DNA of 64,000 nucleotides, from contig CAJNOP010000032.1 of NCBI GenBank assembly GCA_905250075.1, positions 131,675 to 195,674 of the forward strand. Direction: 5' to 3'. The stretch is from Rotaria sp. Silwood1 (Eukaryota > Rotifera > Eurotatoria > Philodinida > Philodinidae). The notes under the pieces were generated by a model. The model had not been told where the DNA came from. It did not search any database and worked only from the letters and a program-made list of their open reading frames with translations. Position 1 is the first letter of the stretch. Each line of letters begins with the position of its first letter. This document shows, one piece after another, positions 34,438 to 47,679 of this stretch. The translations under genes were made by a program, and so were the position numbers.

Positions 34438-35897
34438 ATGAATATCTAAGCCAGCCATTAATTAAGCAGACTTGTATAGTGACATGTATTTGTTTTATTT
34501 TTTTTTTCAAATAATAAACTTGAGAAAGAAAACGAATATTTATGTATGTCATAGTCGACATTAAAATTCAGTTGAGTTTGGAATACACTAAAGAATTGAA
34601 GAAGAAAAGCTTTCAGATGGCATAAAAATTGTGTTTTTAAATATAGCTTCTCATGCAAAACAAAGAGAAAACATTATTAAAATTATCAAAATCGAATAGT
34701 TTAGAAATTTTCAATTTCCTGCACATTAGAGAATAAGAATTTTATATTTTGTTTTATTTTATTGATAAAACAAAGCAAGAGATTCTTATTGTAAACATTG
34801 CAGCTTTCCCAATACTCTATCGTATTGTTTGTACTAGTCATATATCAATTAAAGTTTGTTTGTGTAACCAACTTTTGATATTATGCGAAACTTAAGATAA
34901 CTATTGACTGATTTATAGTGATTAATTGCATCATTTTGAAAATATTTATACATTTCGGTTTTTAATATTTATGTGATTGAGTAATATTAACTAAATGTTA
35001 AATTTCTACATCATTTTTTAATGATTTCTATCTTGGTAATAGACGTTCGTTATTATAAAATATATCACTATTGAACATAAGTTACTATGGTTTTTTTTTC
35101 ATTGCATACATTTATATTTTTCACTATGAACTTTTGTCACGAACTTGACGTTTTCAATGCTATAGTGCAGTGGCGGATTTAGGAGGAGTAGAACTAAACT
35201 TGTTAATTTGCTTTTCTTAATTTAGTTTCCATTACATATCGAATGAATTAGCCATATTCTACTATTTAGATTATTTAAAATGATATCAGTCTGTCGTTAA
35301 ATCGTAGTTTGCCACAAGAACATCTATTGGATGTAAGCACGCTATGAACTAGTTTAAACTCAGTTCAAGAATATTCTTCAAGAAGGCAACCGGTCTTAAA
35401 AGATATGCAAGACGCTTTACACTATATTTGATGGATAGTGTGGATATTTTGGCTAGTCTTATGAAATGTCCTCACTTACTTTTTACTTACTTGAGTACAT
35501 ACATTTTTCAGATCGAAACCTTCTTTTCTGAAAACGGTATAATAATATTGCAATCCATTTACAGACATATATATGGATATGAAAATAATATGTTTTGGAG
35601 AAAAAAGAGAAGGGTAAAACATAGTAAATGTGAATAAGAAAACAAGCAATTACAGAAATGGCATTGAAATATGATCTCTAAGTGAGGAAATTCACATTCA
35701 TCTGGCATAACATTTATATTTTCATAGGCATAACAGTACTTATCTTATCTCATGATTTGACTCATGGCTATGAGTCAAATGAAAAATGAGTACAGTGTTT
35801 AAAAAAGTTCTCATATGTGTTTAGTAGATATCTTATAAATATCGACTATTCATTTGCTTTTAACACTTATTCATTTCACATTCTTTGTGATTTTAGA
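34438..35897. other. Intergenic, no gene seen
   Basis: 3' UTR of GHITM, AT-rich DNA and the promoter region of the macin gene. GCAGTGGCGGATTTAGGAG near 35167 looks like one terminal repeat of a DNA transposon, but no partner end was found. TTTTAG directly before the macin ATG could be a 5' UTR acceptor. Confidence 0.4.
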
Positions 35898-36200
35898 ATG
35901 TCTACAAAAATATTTTACCTTGGCTTTGCATTCGTATTCCTTGTTCTTCTTAGTAATATGCCACATAGGGTAGAAGCTCAATATGGTCTTGGACAAGCTT
36001 GCAAATGGTTGAAAGGAAAGATAGGTTGGGGTTGTGACGATCGGATAAGTCGTGGAGTTTGGCGTACAGTAAACGGTGTAAGCAATTGTAATGACTTTTG
36101 TCGTAAACATTCTGGCAGAAAAGGCGGGCATTGTGTTTCAAATGGTAACTATGATGTAAGCACATGGTGTCCTAGAGGTCAAACATGTCGATGTTATTAG
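35898..36200 (+). CDS. Macin-family cysteine-rich antimicrobial peptide precursor
   Basis: A single exon encodes 100 residues from MSTKIFYLGF. A hydrophobic signal peptide (about 1-27, ending near VEA) is followed by a basic mature region with eight cysteines at 35, 46, 64, 68, 79, 91, 97 and 99. The pattern C..W...C....SRG..W....NC..FC......GG.C.......WCP....C.CY fits the macins (theromacin, neuromacin, hydramacin, mussel macins). Macins are secreted peptides with antibacterial activity; some leech members also promote nerve repair. Eight cysteines corresponds to the neuromacin/hydramacin form rather than the ten-cysteine theromacin form. The frame extends upstream to an earlier ATG, but the signal peptide fixes the start. 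AATAAA follows at 36245-36250. Confidence 0.85.
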   Translation: MSTKIFYLGFAFVFLVLLSNMPHRVEAQYGLGQACKWLKGKIGWGCDDRISRGVWRTVNGVSNCNDFCRKHSGRKGGHCVSNGNYDVSTWCPRGQTCRCY

Positions 36201-36362
36201 TATATGGTTCATTTTTGTTTTAGTAATTATTGTTTGTTTTATTAAATAAACCAGAAAGCACTTGAAAATATATTATAACTCATATTTCTTCAATTGAATT
36301 CGAAAATACATGATAACGAATCAGTTTATCATATAAAATATAGATTAGAATATTCACAAAAG

Positions 36363-36980
36363 CTTATTAGTGAGCTTGTGGACTAATAAGGGAATCTCTT
36401 TAAATCTCCCCTTCAAATTTCAAAGATTGTTGCCTATGAATACTACATAATGTTCTAATAAAAACCTCAAACGAATTTTGTTCCTTATTAAGATTTATCC
36501 AAGCTATTGCATTTTTAGTATGTCTATGTTCTAGAAGTATCAGATTTACAGAAAACTCGTATTTTCGGAATTTGATCTGAAACTTTATACATATAGAGAA
36601 CTCAACTAGACTAGCTTTATATAAAAAACTCACAAGTTTCAAATAAGGTTTTTCGAGATATAGACTCTTTGCCATGAACAGCGCTTATTGCATGCATTTC
36701 TTGAAGGCTAGTCTATTTGACTTCTTCACATGCGTAAAGCTTCAGATCAAAACTCGAAGAATACGAGTTTTTTGTAAATCTGAGGCCTCTAGAAAATAGA
36801 CCTACAAAAAAACTCAATAGCTTATGTAAATCTCAATAAGAAACCACATTCATTTGAGATGTTTATTAGAACATCATGTAGTGTATACAAATGAGAAGTG
36901 ATGGAAATCGAAATAGGCAGCCGAAAAGGTTTCCTCGTAAGTCATGTTTCACATTTAGATCTCACAGGAATCACACTAAT
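36363..36980. mobile_element. Foldback element downstream of the macin gene
   Basis: An imperfect inverted repeat centres near 36670. Left CAGATTTACAGAAAACTCGT pairs with right ACGAGTTTTTTGTAAATCTG. CTTATTAAGATTTATCCAAG pairs with CTTATGTAAATCTCAATAAG, and TACTACATAATGTTCTAATA with TATTAGAACATCATGTAGTG. Outer ends contain TTAGTGAGC and, on the other strand, TTAGTGTGA. Non-coding; the open frame at 36400-36675 (-) lies wholly inside it and is a by-product. Confidence 0.72.
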
Positions 36981-37775
36981 AGTTTTTGTTTTATAAAATG
37001 TTCTACATAATCCCTTTGTTTATTTTTGGTACATAAATTTTATATTTGACTAGTTTAAATTATAGAAATAACTATTCGATTTACTTTCGTAGTAGAAGAC
37101 ATCAGATCTGAAGAGTATTATCAATGTACAATATGCGACAAGATATTTAGCAATATCATAGAATTCTATACTACCATCAATAAAGGCGATTGGTATTATG
37201 TATACATTGAATACATAATTTCAAGGAAATCTTTTTGCAGGATAAGATAATGATTAGAGAATTTCTATCAATTACGGTACAGGATATGAAGAGAGCTTTC
37301 TGTGCATGTCCATAAAGAATATGTATGGTGTAATCCGAAAGTCTCTAGACAAAATATTTGACTATTTTTTTGCGTCTCTAAAAGTATTAGTAGTGTTTTA
37401 TAATCAGAGTCTTTTGTGTTTTTCAGAATAAATGCGTAGAATTTTTCTCTGACTATTGATATATATATTCATTTATAATGTTTATCTATAGTATTTTGAC
37501 TTCATCCTTTTATAACTCAATGTTCGACAATACAGAGTGTTTAATTAATATAATCGTTTTATAAAAATAATGCAAAAAATTCATTGCATAAATTCTTGAT
37601 TCTTGATATACGAAGAAGTGTTTCTTTTGTATAATAATTGATTGAAATGAAATTAATAATATATTATGCAAAAGATTATCGTTGAAGGATTATTCTATAA
37701 TCAAGAAATGTTTTTACCGTGTTTTTTCTATCGGTCTAATAATTTGTTTTATTTTAATTCATTTTCAATCTAATA
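36981..37775. other. Intergenic, no gene seen
   Basis: AT-rich DNA upstream of the first tRNA. Nothing can be supported. Confidence 0.4.
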
Positions 37776-37874
37776 GACAGTGTACTCAAGTGGTTACGAG
37801 GTCTGCCTGCTAAATCAATCATTGCAGTAAGCAGATTCCCTCTGGGAGCGAAGGTTCGAATCCTTCCACTGTCG
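37776..37874 (+). tRNA. tRNA-Ser(GCT) with a 17-base intron
   Basis: The acceptor stem GACAGTG pairs with CACTGTC, and the discriminator is G at 37874. The D arm is CTC-loop-GAG, and the anticodon stem TCTGC pairs with GCAGA. The loop CT-GCT-A...A has anticodon GCT at 37809-37811, so it reads AGC/AGT serine codons. The canonical intron position (after base 37) holds 17 bases, 37813-37829. A long variable arm (CCCTCTGGGA) confirms the serine class. The T arm has GGTTCGAATCC, and a T run (polymerase III stop) follows at once. Confidence 0.95.
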
Positions 37875-40089
37875 CTTTTTTTTGTGCAAATATAAAATTG
37901 TTCTATTCTGTTTTTTTTAATTATCATTTACTTTTTCAAACAAAAATTCAATTCACTTTATTTAAATGCCTGAATACTAACAAGTAGAAATATGCAAAAT
38001 GAATTTTAAAGTTTCTCTACCGTCTGATTCAATAGTTCGACGATCGCCATCTCCTCATGAATAGATGTAAAAACAAGAACTTTTAGAGAGTTACACCAAT
38101 AAAGTTTTGCAAAAAACAATTCAAACCTTAAAATGGAGATAATCGTCGAAAAAAAATCAGTTTAGGTTGTTGTTTAAGAGTGATTTCAATGATTAGTCAA
38201 GCTCTCTGGTATGTAACAGGGACATTGATGATGAACTCTCATCAACTGATAATTATTAGAAAGGTAAATAGAACTAGACTATTTTAAATAGAATAGTGTC
38301 AAAATTTAGATTTTTGAAAGCGAGATGATTGTGTCTGAAAATTCATTTTAAATTTTTTTGATGAAAAGTCTGCGTTTTTTACTATGTTCTGTAGAAGAAA
38401 TTCTTAATTATTCTCTTTAAATGTGAATTATTGTGTGTTTAAGATTGCTTTCGTTAATATCTCATCGAGATCTTTCCTAAATTGAGGAACTCTCGTCTTC
38501 CCTATTTCTGGATATTAAAGTCAAAATTTTTTCTTTTTGGATTTAGCTTCGAATTGTCCTCTGTCAAATGTCATGACTCGTCATTATTAGGTAGTCCTTT
38601 TATTAAACCCAACTCTCAAAGTCGCTAGCATAAAAAATTCGTGGAATGATTTTTCTTTATATGAAAAATTTTCTTAATGATAATTTCTAGAGGTGCTGAA
38701 AGCATCGGTCATGGGTCGATATGGAAACTTTGAATCTATGATAACTTTTGCTCTACTTATCGAAACCTATCTACCTTCGGTTTCGTAATATTTTTCAACA
38801 AGAGAAGGATAAACAACAAGAAGAGCATATGATAAATGATGGGCGTTGATTTGAATAAATTCAGCAATCTTCGTCATTCAATCAAGTTTGAATCTTTATT
38901 TCGAGAACAATTTTACTTGATGTCATTATTGCCAGTATCATCATTACGATTAAATTATTTCAAAATAATGTTCTAACAAACTAAATATCTTGTTTTCGTC
39001 CAAAATCATATAAAACAACATTAGAAACAACGTTTAATAGAGTAACTACAATGCATATTTATCGACATTAGAATCCTACAGAGTCAGAATCGAATTTCAG
39101 AGTGTAATGCAGAATCCTAATCAATCTGTAGGTCTAGAGTAGGTTTTGTTGTTGACAAAATACTTAAATTTAATCGTCTTCAAGTTTTTTCAATAAAATC
39201 CTAGTGGAAAAGAGTTGAAATCTGATATATTTCACTTAAAAAATGTTTTTTATATTCAAAATTGATGAAAAATCAGAAAAAAGTCAGTTCTTTTTTCTTT
39301 TTCTAAAATCTGTTTAATCATGAGGTTCTAAATCACCAACTCAGAAAGCATCATTTGGAAATTCGCTTTTTCTTACTAATATCTTCAATTCACCACTGAG
39401 TTTTCTCAACATTTTTGTACCATTCGTACACAGAATAAAGAATTGAATTACGATGATGAAAAAATTTTCACATAATTAACTCATAATTGCCGTTTTTTTT
39501 TTTGTTTTTGTATTGTATAAAATCAATTGTCTAGGGAGGAAAATGTCAACTAGAGAATATAAGCTTTTGATTTATTGACAATGACTGTTCTTCCAATAGT
39601 TCTTTTTTTTTACTTAATCGAATCAATCACTTTCATTATCATTTTATTAATATAGATGTTTAATTTCTAAATGTCTTTGAGCTACCAAAATATACTTTTT
39701 TCAAAATATATTTACAAATAAAATCTATCGATATAAAGATTTACATCATATTCAAATCAATGATTAGTAGCATAAAAAATAAATAGAAATTGCTTGAAAG
39801 ATTTTTTTTATTAGAAAGGATAATATATATATTAGATATATGATGACTTACTAATCTGCAATGAAAGAGTAAATAAAGAAGATCTCGTGAGAATATTCGA
39901 ATTGGTACATTTCTCATGTGTATGTATTTCTAAAGACATTTAAAACTTCTAGTCTAATAGATTAAGATATTTGTGTAACTAGTTTTATGAAATAAAAGTA
40001 TTCAAGGATAAAAACAACAATTAAGTATGTTTTTAAAAGAAATATATTTTAGTGATCTTTCAGATTAAAATTTATGAATTTTATTAATA
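37875..40089. other. Spacer between two tRNA-Ser genes
   Basis: About 2.2 kb of AT-rich DNA between the duplicated tRNA genes, with no supportable gene. Confidence 0.45.
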
Positions 40090-40188
40090 GACAGTGTACT
40101 CAAGTGGTTACGAGGTCTGCCTGCTAAATCAATCATTGCAGTGAGCAGATTCCCTCTGGGAGCGAAGGTTCGAATCCTTCCACTGTCG
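40090..40188 (+). tRNA. tRNA-Ser(GCT), second copy, with a 17-base intron
   Basis: This matches the copy at 37776-37874 at 98 of 99 positions; the only difference is A to G at the last intron base (40143). Anticodon GCT is at 40123-40125 and the intron at 40127-40143. The T-rich stop follows at 40191. The mature tRNAs would be identical, so both copies appear functional. Confidence 0.95.
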
Positions 40189-43100
40189 TATTTTTTCATT
40201 TGAGAAAAAAGAATTTTTTTTTTCAACATATTTTTTAATTTACAAAAGATCTCTAAATTTCTTTTAAAGAAAAATATGGATTTTTGATAAAACTAATATT
40301 TACAACAGTTATTATTCTAGTAGTTTTATAGAAAATGTTAGAATGTTTTATGGTTCTTCATAATGCATACATCTTATTGGTATCACTTGGAAATCTAAGT
40401 TCCACATATGTATGTCGTATAGATTCACAGATTTCATAAAAGCAACAATAAATCTTTGAATGTATCCATCAATCGTAATAGACAAATACATATATATGTT
40501 GCAGAAACTGTTCTGTATTCATCATTCCACATAAGGACAGATTGACTCGAGCAAATGTGCTATGATTTGTTTTCAAAAGCAACAAGTCATTTTAGTATGC
40601 AGATGGATTGAGAGCTGTCATGACATAAATTCTAGGTTATGTACATGATAAGACAAGGTTTCAGACTTGTTTATCTATGGAGAAATAATGTTTTCTTTTG
40701 TGCATGATGTCTTGTATTTTTTTTGTACATTTTTGAAACCATTGAAATACAATTCACATTGTGTCAACAAAAAATTAATTTAATGAATCTTTTTTTGTTA
40801 TTTAATACTTAATTAAGTTAAGAAGTTTTGTGACTTATTTAAATTTCGATATATAAAAATTCTTACAAATGAAAAGTAAATATCCAAATGTTTGAAATTT
40901 ATAGAAACTATTTATTTATATCATAATTTAATTAACAAGCATTCTTTTATGATCGAAATCACATAGGAATATATATATATATATATTCAAAATTGATTTA
41001 TCATATATATACGTCGTGTGTCATAAAAATTGATTTACATATGTTCGAATAGTTCAATATGAACCGAAGCTGTCTATTGATACAATATGTTTAATTGAGT
41101 ATAACTAAATTTTGTTGCGCTATGTGAGTGTCAATAGTATAACATTTGTGTATATATAAGACAGTTAACTCCGAACTAAATGTCTTAATATATGTAGTAA
41201 GATAGAAACGAAGTCATTGACAACGATCGAACAATAATAAACTGTGTTTCCGCCCAATCGATTGTTGCTCATCTTTAAAGCGAAAAAAATGGCTTTGTTC
41301 TTTTTTTTTCTTGCTCGCACCCGATAATCCTCTACTCTATCGTGTGTTGCATGATGCATGGACGAGCATTCAAGAGAATCGAGAAGAAAAAGAAAATCTG
41401 TGTTCAATATCGATCAATAGTTTTTCTATCTCTTTTTTTTTTTGTCTTTTTCTTCTCTCGATTTTTTGTGTCCTTCTAAATGACAAATGCATGCACAAAC
41501 ACACACAAACAGCCTTTTATTTTTCTTAAGTTGAGAACTCGATCATGATTATGATAAAAACATCTATTGCTTCAGTCTTATCCTATCCCGCAGGGTGCAT
41601 CAAGCAACACTTGATCAGATCTTCTTTCGTCATCATTGTCATCTTCATCTTGCGACTAGCTGCATAAAAGCAATATAGTTCCCAAGCATGCGTTACACAC
41701 TTGATCATGCTAACGGACTTTCACTTAATGTCATTCTCTATTTCATTTGAAAAACCATATGCGAATCAATCAATGGATTTTTATTTTTTGCTAACGATGC
41801 AAAAAAGAACGAATTACAACTAAACGCAAAACTGAACATAGCTGAGTAAGTGACACATTTTATGTACCCTATACATTTGCAAACATAATGATCTTTTTTC
41901 TTTTTCCTCGATTAAGAAAAATAGTCAGACAAATAAATCTTCTATTAGCTCTTCTTCAAATCTAATCCAATAGGCTCATGTATAATCAATATAAATATTT
42001 TCAAGGAGAAAAAAAAAAGTCCTAATCCTTTCAGCTTGGTCTATTATTTTTTAATAAAAAGATAGGATTTATAAGAAGATGAAACTAATATAAAAAGGTA
42101 TTATTAGGATTTTGAATAGTCGTAATTTATATTAATGGTAATATGATTAAATTGTATCAGTTCATATACATAATATTGAGTATCATGAGAATTAGACTAA
42201 AGATAGTTATTTGAGATGTTTGCTTCAAGAAAAAAAAATAGTCAACGACGGAAGTCAATACCTAATATGTCTTGAGAATTCCAATAGTCTATTAATTGTC
42301 TAAACTATAGAAGTCTCTTATGACTGTCTTATGTACATAATACATTAATCTTGTTATGTTTTCAACTATCTAGTGTCCAAAAAGAATGTTCTATTAGTTT
42401 TATTAAATGTATTATTATCTTAACAGACTAATGACAAAGAAGGAAAGACAAAAAAAAGAAAGAAAAAAGCAGAACGTATGTATAATAATAATAATAAGAA
42501 TGAGAAGCACTATTGTTATAGACTATTAATTATATTGCTTTGCGAATATCTCTTTTGCTTTATATATGTATATGCAACCATCTCGTGTGAGACTGAGAAG
42601 GAAGTTACGTTAATATGTAGTAATTGCTTGACTGTTCTTGGTGGTTTTTTTCTTTGATATCAGAAAAAAATGGTTTGTTTATTGAAGTAAGTTATTCGGA
42701 TCATTTATTTTAAAATTTTATTTTTGTGTAATAAATTGAAAATGATTGGTAAATCGACAATTTTATTTCGATAGAAAGAATTATTCAATCGATGATGTTA
42801 ACTATAGAATATAATTGAATTATATGCCAAGTTATTGATAATCGTGTTCTTAGTTTTTTTTTTTTCTAGTAAAATCTATATCGAATAGAAATCGATGAAC
42901 AAAATATTATTGAATTATGATGTGAAAGTAATCATTTAGTTTTGTTTTTGAAATAGAATAATAATATCATGTAATATAGAATTATTGAATACGATGAGAT
43001 TTATTGAAAATTAATTACAAAGTATTCTTTGTTGTCTTAGTAAGATAGATTGTTTGTTTAAGGTCTCTTCCGTTAAAAAAATCGATCTTAGGACAGGTGC

Positions 43101-43234
43101 ATTTAAATCGCATGAAATTTTTAATACATATTAGGACTGTCGTGAAGAGACTATGATAATATTTTCAACTCTATATTATATGATAGTTTGGGCAGATATT
43201 TAATAAACAAGAGTCAAAAATAGTTGATTTGGCA
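40189..43234. other. Intergenic, no gene seen
   Basis: AT-rich DNA with microsatellite-like runs, including (AT)n at about 40970-40984 and (AAT)n near 42482. Short frames near 41170-41530 overlap on opposite strands and show no protein-like features. Confidence 0.4.
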
Positions 43235-43552
43235 ACTTGAAATTCTTTCTGCAGCTTTCTTCCATACATGTAATTTTTTCTTTAGCTGAAAGAGCATGTC
43301 AGACTATGGTGCCTGGTGGATGCCTGCTTTTTTCAATTTCTTTCTTTTGATGTGCTGCAAAGAATGACAAGTTGAATATCTTGAAAAACTGTCAAAAAAA
43401 TGGTCATATATTTATAAAAGTACATTTTTAGATAATTATTTTAAAGAAGTTAATTAAAAAATTGGATTCTGCTGAGCACTTGAACTTGACATGCTCTTTC
43501 AACAACAAAAAGCAATTTTCTACAATGAAGCTTCTTCAAGAAATCTGTGATA
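43235..43552. mobile_element. Foldback element, family shared with 48494-48735
   Basis: GAAAGAGCATGTCAGACTA in the left arm is mirrored by TTGACATGCTCTTTCAAC in the right arm, with weaker pairing outwards to about 43240 and 43550. The right arm, read on the minus strand, aligns with 48500-48640 (both have GCATGTCAA, then AGTGCTCA, then CCATTTTTTTGACA). Non-coding. Confidence 0.65.
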
Positions 43553-44716
43553 CGCAATTAGAAAAATATAAACTGAGAAGAAGAAAAATATATTTCAAGT
43601 AGAAGGTGAACGAATACATTAATAACTTTAGCAAAAGAAAATCGTCCGTTGATTAAAAAAAAAATTCTTTCCGGATCATTTTTTTATACATAAATGGATA
43701 TGTTACGTTTCATTCAAACTAAAAGCAAAACAGGTTTGATATTTCTTTTTTTATGTTTAATTATGAATATTGAGAATAAAAATAACATGAGAAGCAAAAA
43801 TCTTTGCAACAACGGATTTTTTTTTTACATTGTTTATTTAAAATATATCAGGTTCTTAAAGCTTAGCAGAAAAGAAAATTATTCAAGAGATACTTTTTTA
43901 TTATTGCTAAGTAGCAAGGTAATAAGAAAGAGAAAATCATTGAGCCTCTTTCAGAAAAACTACATTTTGTTATTCAAAACTAAGAACGTATTAGATTTCC
44001 AACACATTATGGGTAAGACTACTGTTTGTATTACAAAAATCCATATTAATCCTATTTATTTCATATTTCTTCTAATATAAAAAAATTAACATAGAATATA
44101 AAATGAGATTGCTTGAAAATGCAATTGCAAGAACTATTTTAGGAATGTTTGGTTTTTGACTTTTCATTTTCCGATTCGTTCTAGAGAAATATATCTGCTA
44201 CAAAATTTGTAGTTTAGATATTGCTCTCGTTCTAATCAAAATAAATTTAAATCGTTTCAAAATCGACAATCTAGTTCCACATAGTTTGACATGCTTGCAA
44301 AGATTTCATGCATTGCATATTAGTTTAATTGCGATTTCACTTAACAATACGTATACAATAGGAAAGTAAATATATGTTCTGTGATGTTAAGCACTTGTCG
44401 CTTGTACTTTATCTTGTGTCAGAAACCAGAATTATTATAGTTTTTCTAGAAAAAAAAGTTCAAATATCATCAATAAATGAATATGATGATTAGTACTGTG
44501 ACAAACATAAAGTTGAAAAAACATTTGAGCGTTCATGAAGTCCCCTAGTGTATGTCTATGAATGTGTCATATTTAGACATGCATCACATTCGTGAGATAC
44601 TTAATTAGATTTGTGTCCAAATGATTGCAATAAAATTAATGATATTATTCAGCATGTGTTATTATAGAACTTACGAGAAAATGTTTCTAAATGTCAAAGA
44701 ACTTTTGAATCGGAAT
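43553..44716. other. Intergenic, no gene supported
   Basis: A 128-codon frame at 43694-44080 is the longest here, but its sequence is Lys/Phe/Ile/Leu-rich, as expected of chance frames in AT-rich DNA, with no motif. I do not call it a gene. Confidence 0.4.
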
Positions 44717-44721
44717 TATGT

Positions 44722-45132
44722 ATATTATGTTGGCTCTAATGAGCTCTAAATGTCCTGAAAGCGGTTCAGAATAATAATCTTTTGCTGTCAAAATATTGTA
44801 TTTTTACTTCTTGAAGAATATCAGAAAAACTGAGTTTTAAATTTTGAATTGAAACTCTGCACATAGACAGGTCTTAACGAGAAGAACTTATTGTGAAACT
44901 TTCAGATATTTTGATCGTACCTCTTGTGAAATACGAACATCGTAGATCTAAAACTTTCACACTAAACTACCCTTGTTGAGAACTGTTGCTGTGCAATGTT
45001 TCAAACCGAAACCCAGTTTACCTGAGGGAACCATGGTATTCTTCTGAAAAATACAGCAACTTGATAGTAATAAGCTACTAGCCGAAACTCTTTTCAAGGT
45101 ATTCATAGCTCATTAGAACCTACATAATACAT
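44722..45132. mobile_element. Foldback element
   Basis: The ends read TATTATGTTGGCTCTAATGA and, on the other strand, TATTATGTAGGTTCTAATGA, and the arms pair imperfectly to a centre near 44920. TTGCTGTCAAAATATTGTAT in the left arm corresponds to TTGCTGTATTTTTCAGAAG on the other strand of the right arm. Exact ends are uncertain by a few bases because the flanks are also AT-rich and similar. Non-coding. Confidence 0.68.
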
Positions 45133-47679
45133 ATAGTATCGATTCAAAAACGAATTGCCATTTAGAAACATTCTCCTGTAGATACATTGTGTTCATATAT
45201 GTTTATTGTAGCATTTATATATATATAAATAAATCAGAAATATTCCAAAAATCTTGCATTAGTGTCTTAGCGTAGCAAATTTTTCTCGATTTTCTTTTCC
45301 CTATAGAGCTTTCATAAATTTCTATTACAATGTCATCTTTCACATTTGAGGAAAGATATCATTACTAGACACTAGCTTGTGTTGATGTTTCACGTAGCCC
45401 AACATGAAATCGCCTTAAATTAAAAATAAAATTATGATTGAGAGTAAATTCTAGTACAATAAATCAATTATTATTTATACATCAAAATTCATCAATGTCA
45501 AGTTAAGAGAATTCTTTTCTTCATCAATTGAACAATTGAAACGAGAAAAAAAAATTCGAGCACATGAACACTTTTGATGAAAAAACAAAAACATTTCAGA
45601 GGATAAAATAATAATAATCTTATATCGTGAGATAATCGGAATAATAGACCTTTGGTCTTATTTTCGTTATTTAATAAGTGATGTACAAATCTTTGGAAGA
45701 GTGTCGAGATTTATTTCTCAACAATTCAATATCAGATTGACTTCGACTTTCATTTTTGTTTAAAAAGAGCATCTTTTCTACTGATCTTAAAAATTTACTT
45801 GGCAACGAATACTACTTAAATTCCTGCGTGTCATAACCTAAATACATCTTTAGATATAGCTAAATGTAATAAAAATAAAAATTTTCAAATAGATGGAATG
45901 ATAGGATATCGAAAAATCAGAGTGTAAAGACATATCAAGCGTCGCACCATATTTTACTTTGAGCATAATAAAATGAAAATAAAAATGTTAACCATGTTGA
46001 TCTTCTTCATTCTCTAAACTGGTCTTTCAAACAATAAGAAACAGAGATCAGATCGATCTAACATTCGACTATTGAGAAATAAGTTTCGACATTTTTCCAA
46101 AGACTTTTGCATGACTTATTATATAAAAGAAAATGATTGATAACAAAAAGGCGTCACATAAAAATATTTTCATGCACATAAAAACAAAACAAAACGATTT
46201 TCGGAAACACTCATGATTAATATCGTTGCCGTTACTGATTCTCACGAGAAATGAAATGGGCAAAAAATTGTTCTCACAAGACACTGCCTGGTACATTCAA
46301 ACGTCAAGTAAGATGACTGCAATTTCGTCAGTTGTTTATTGGTTTTTTAAATTTATATTTAATTGAAATAGAATATTTATTTTACATTGCCTAGATACAC
46401 AGTATCATAAAAGCGCCAACTTGAATAGTTTTATCATAGATATTTTCTTTTCTGTAAGTCCGTCATCTTCTGTCGAAAAAAAGATTTTCCATACAGTACA
46501 TAAAATTTTCTTAAGATGTTAGACCAATGGAAGTATATGAATAATAAAATTCTCACAATTCTTAACCAAACCATTTAATAGATTTCTAGACTAATGTGAA
46601 AAATAGAACTTGGTTATTTCAATAAATACGCTTCATTCGATAGTGCTTGGACTGCTCGCATTAGATAGAAAACTTCGTACCCCTTTAAATAGGGTAAAAC
46701 GTTTATTTAATTTTACTTTTGAAGCCCGTAAAATATTTAAAGATATAAAAACCTTAGACATGATTTTCTAGAAAAAAACAATAATTGCTTTGATATTGGC
46801 GATCACATATAAAATCCGAAAGAGTATACATGTATGTATCGAATAAAAAGAACCCATAATTCGTCACTAAAAGCTGTATTGAAAAATGATTTGATCGCCA
46901 TTCGATAATTTATCGAAAAAAAAATCAATTTTGAGAAAAATGTGTGAAAATTGTTTTGTTGTATATTTACCTGAAGCACTTTCTAGCTTCTTGATTCTTA
47001 TCGAGTGATGCTCTAACTACACGTTGGATCATAATGGGTAGCAATCATAGAGATTGCGGCTATATTTCTCCTATAATCTTGTGTTAGTCTTTTTCGCTAG
47101 AGAGTTCTAGAAACTCATCATGAATTTTGAAGAAATCTTTTAAAACTAGATATTTTATGGTTCATCTCTATACGTTTATCCCAGAAATAGAAACTTTTGT
47201 TTTTTTTAGAAAACTCGAGTTTTTAAAGCAAGGAACCATAGAAATCATTCTGGAAAAAAACAAAAACATTTTACTTAACTGTACTAAATTATTATGCAAT
47301 ACTTTTAAAGAAGAATGTCATTGTTCAAAGTGATCGATTCTCATAAGAGATTGAATAAAACCAGACGTTTCATGTTGAGTATTGATTTCATTTTTTTTAA
47401 GGTAACATAACACTAAACATATTCTTTTTCTTTCATGACAAATAACAATCGTGAGTATTAAATATCGTTTTCCCATTAGACTAAATCTTTCATGATTTGA
47501 GTTAAATATTATTCTGTGATTTTTCATTACTTCTCATTAATCATACAAAGTACCTAAACCAATAAGTTTAGTTAGCTATAAGTAAATAGAAAATAACACG
47601 GAATCAAGTTTTATGCTTATAGAACGATAAGTCCAAGAATTGTTATGACCTCAATGGACTTAATAAAAAGGAATACTAA
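45133..47679. other. Intergenic, no gene seen
   Basis: AT-rich DNA. Frames at 46069-46296 (-) and 47127-47527 have no family resemblance and biased chance composition. Confidence 0.4.

Noticed and set aside
35167..35190. Transposon-like end GCAGTGGCGGATTTAGGAG
   Set aside because: No matching second end or target duplication was found, so no element is called.
36400..36675. 91-codon frame (-)
   Set aside because: Falls entirely within the left arm and centre of a foldback element.
43694..44080. 128-codon frame (+)
   Set aside because: The longest unexplained frame, but very rich in Lys, Leu, Phe and Ile as expected from AT-rich DNA; no domain or plausible start context.
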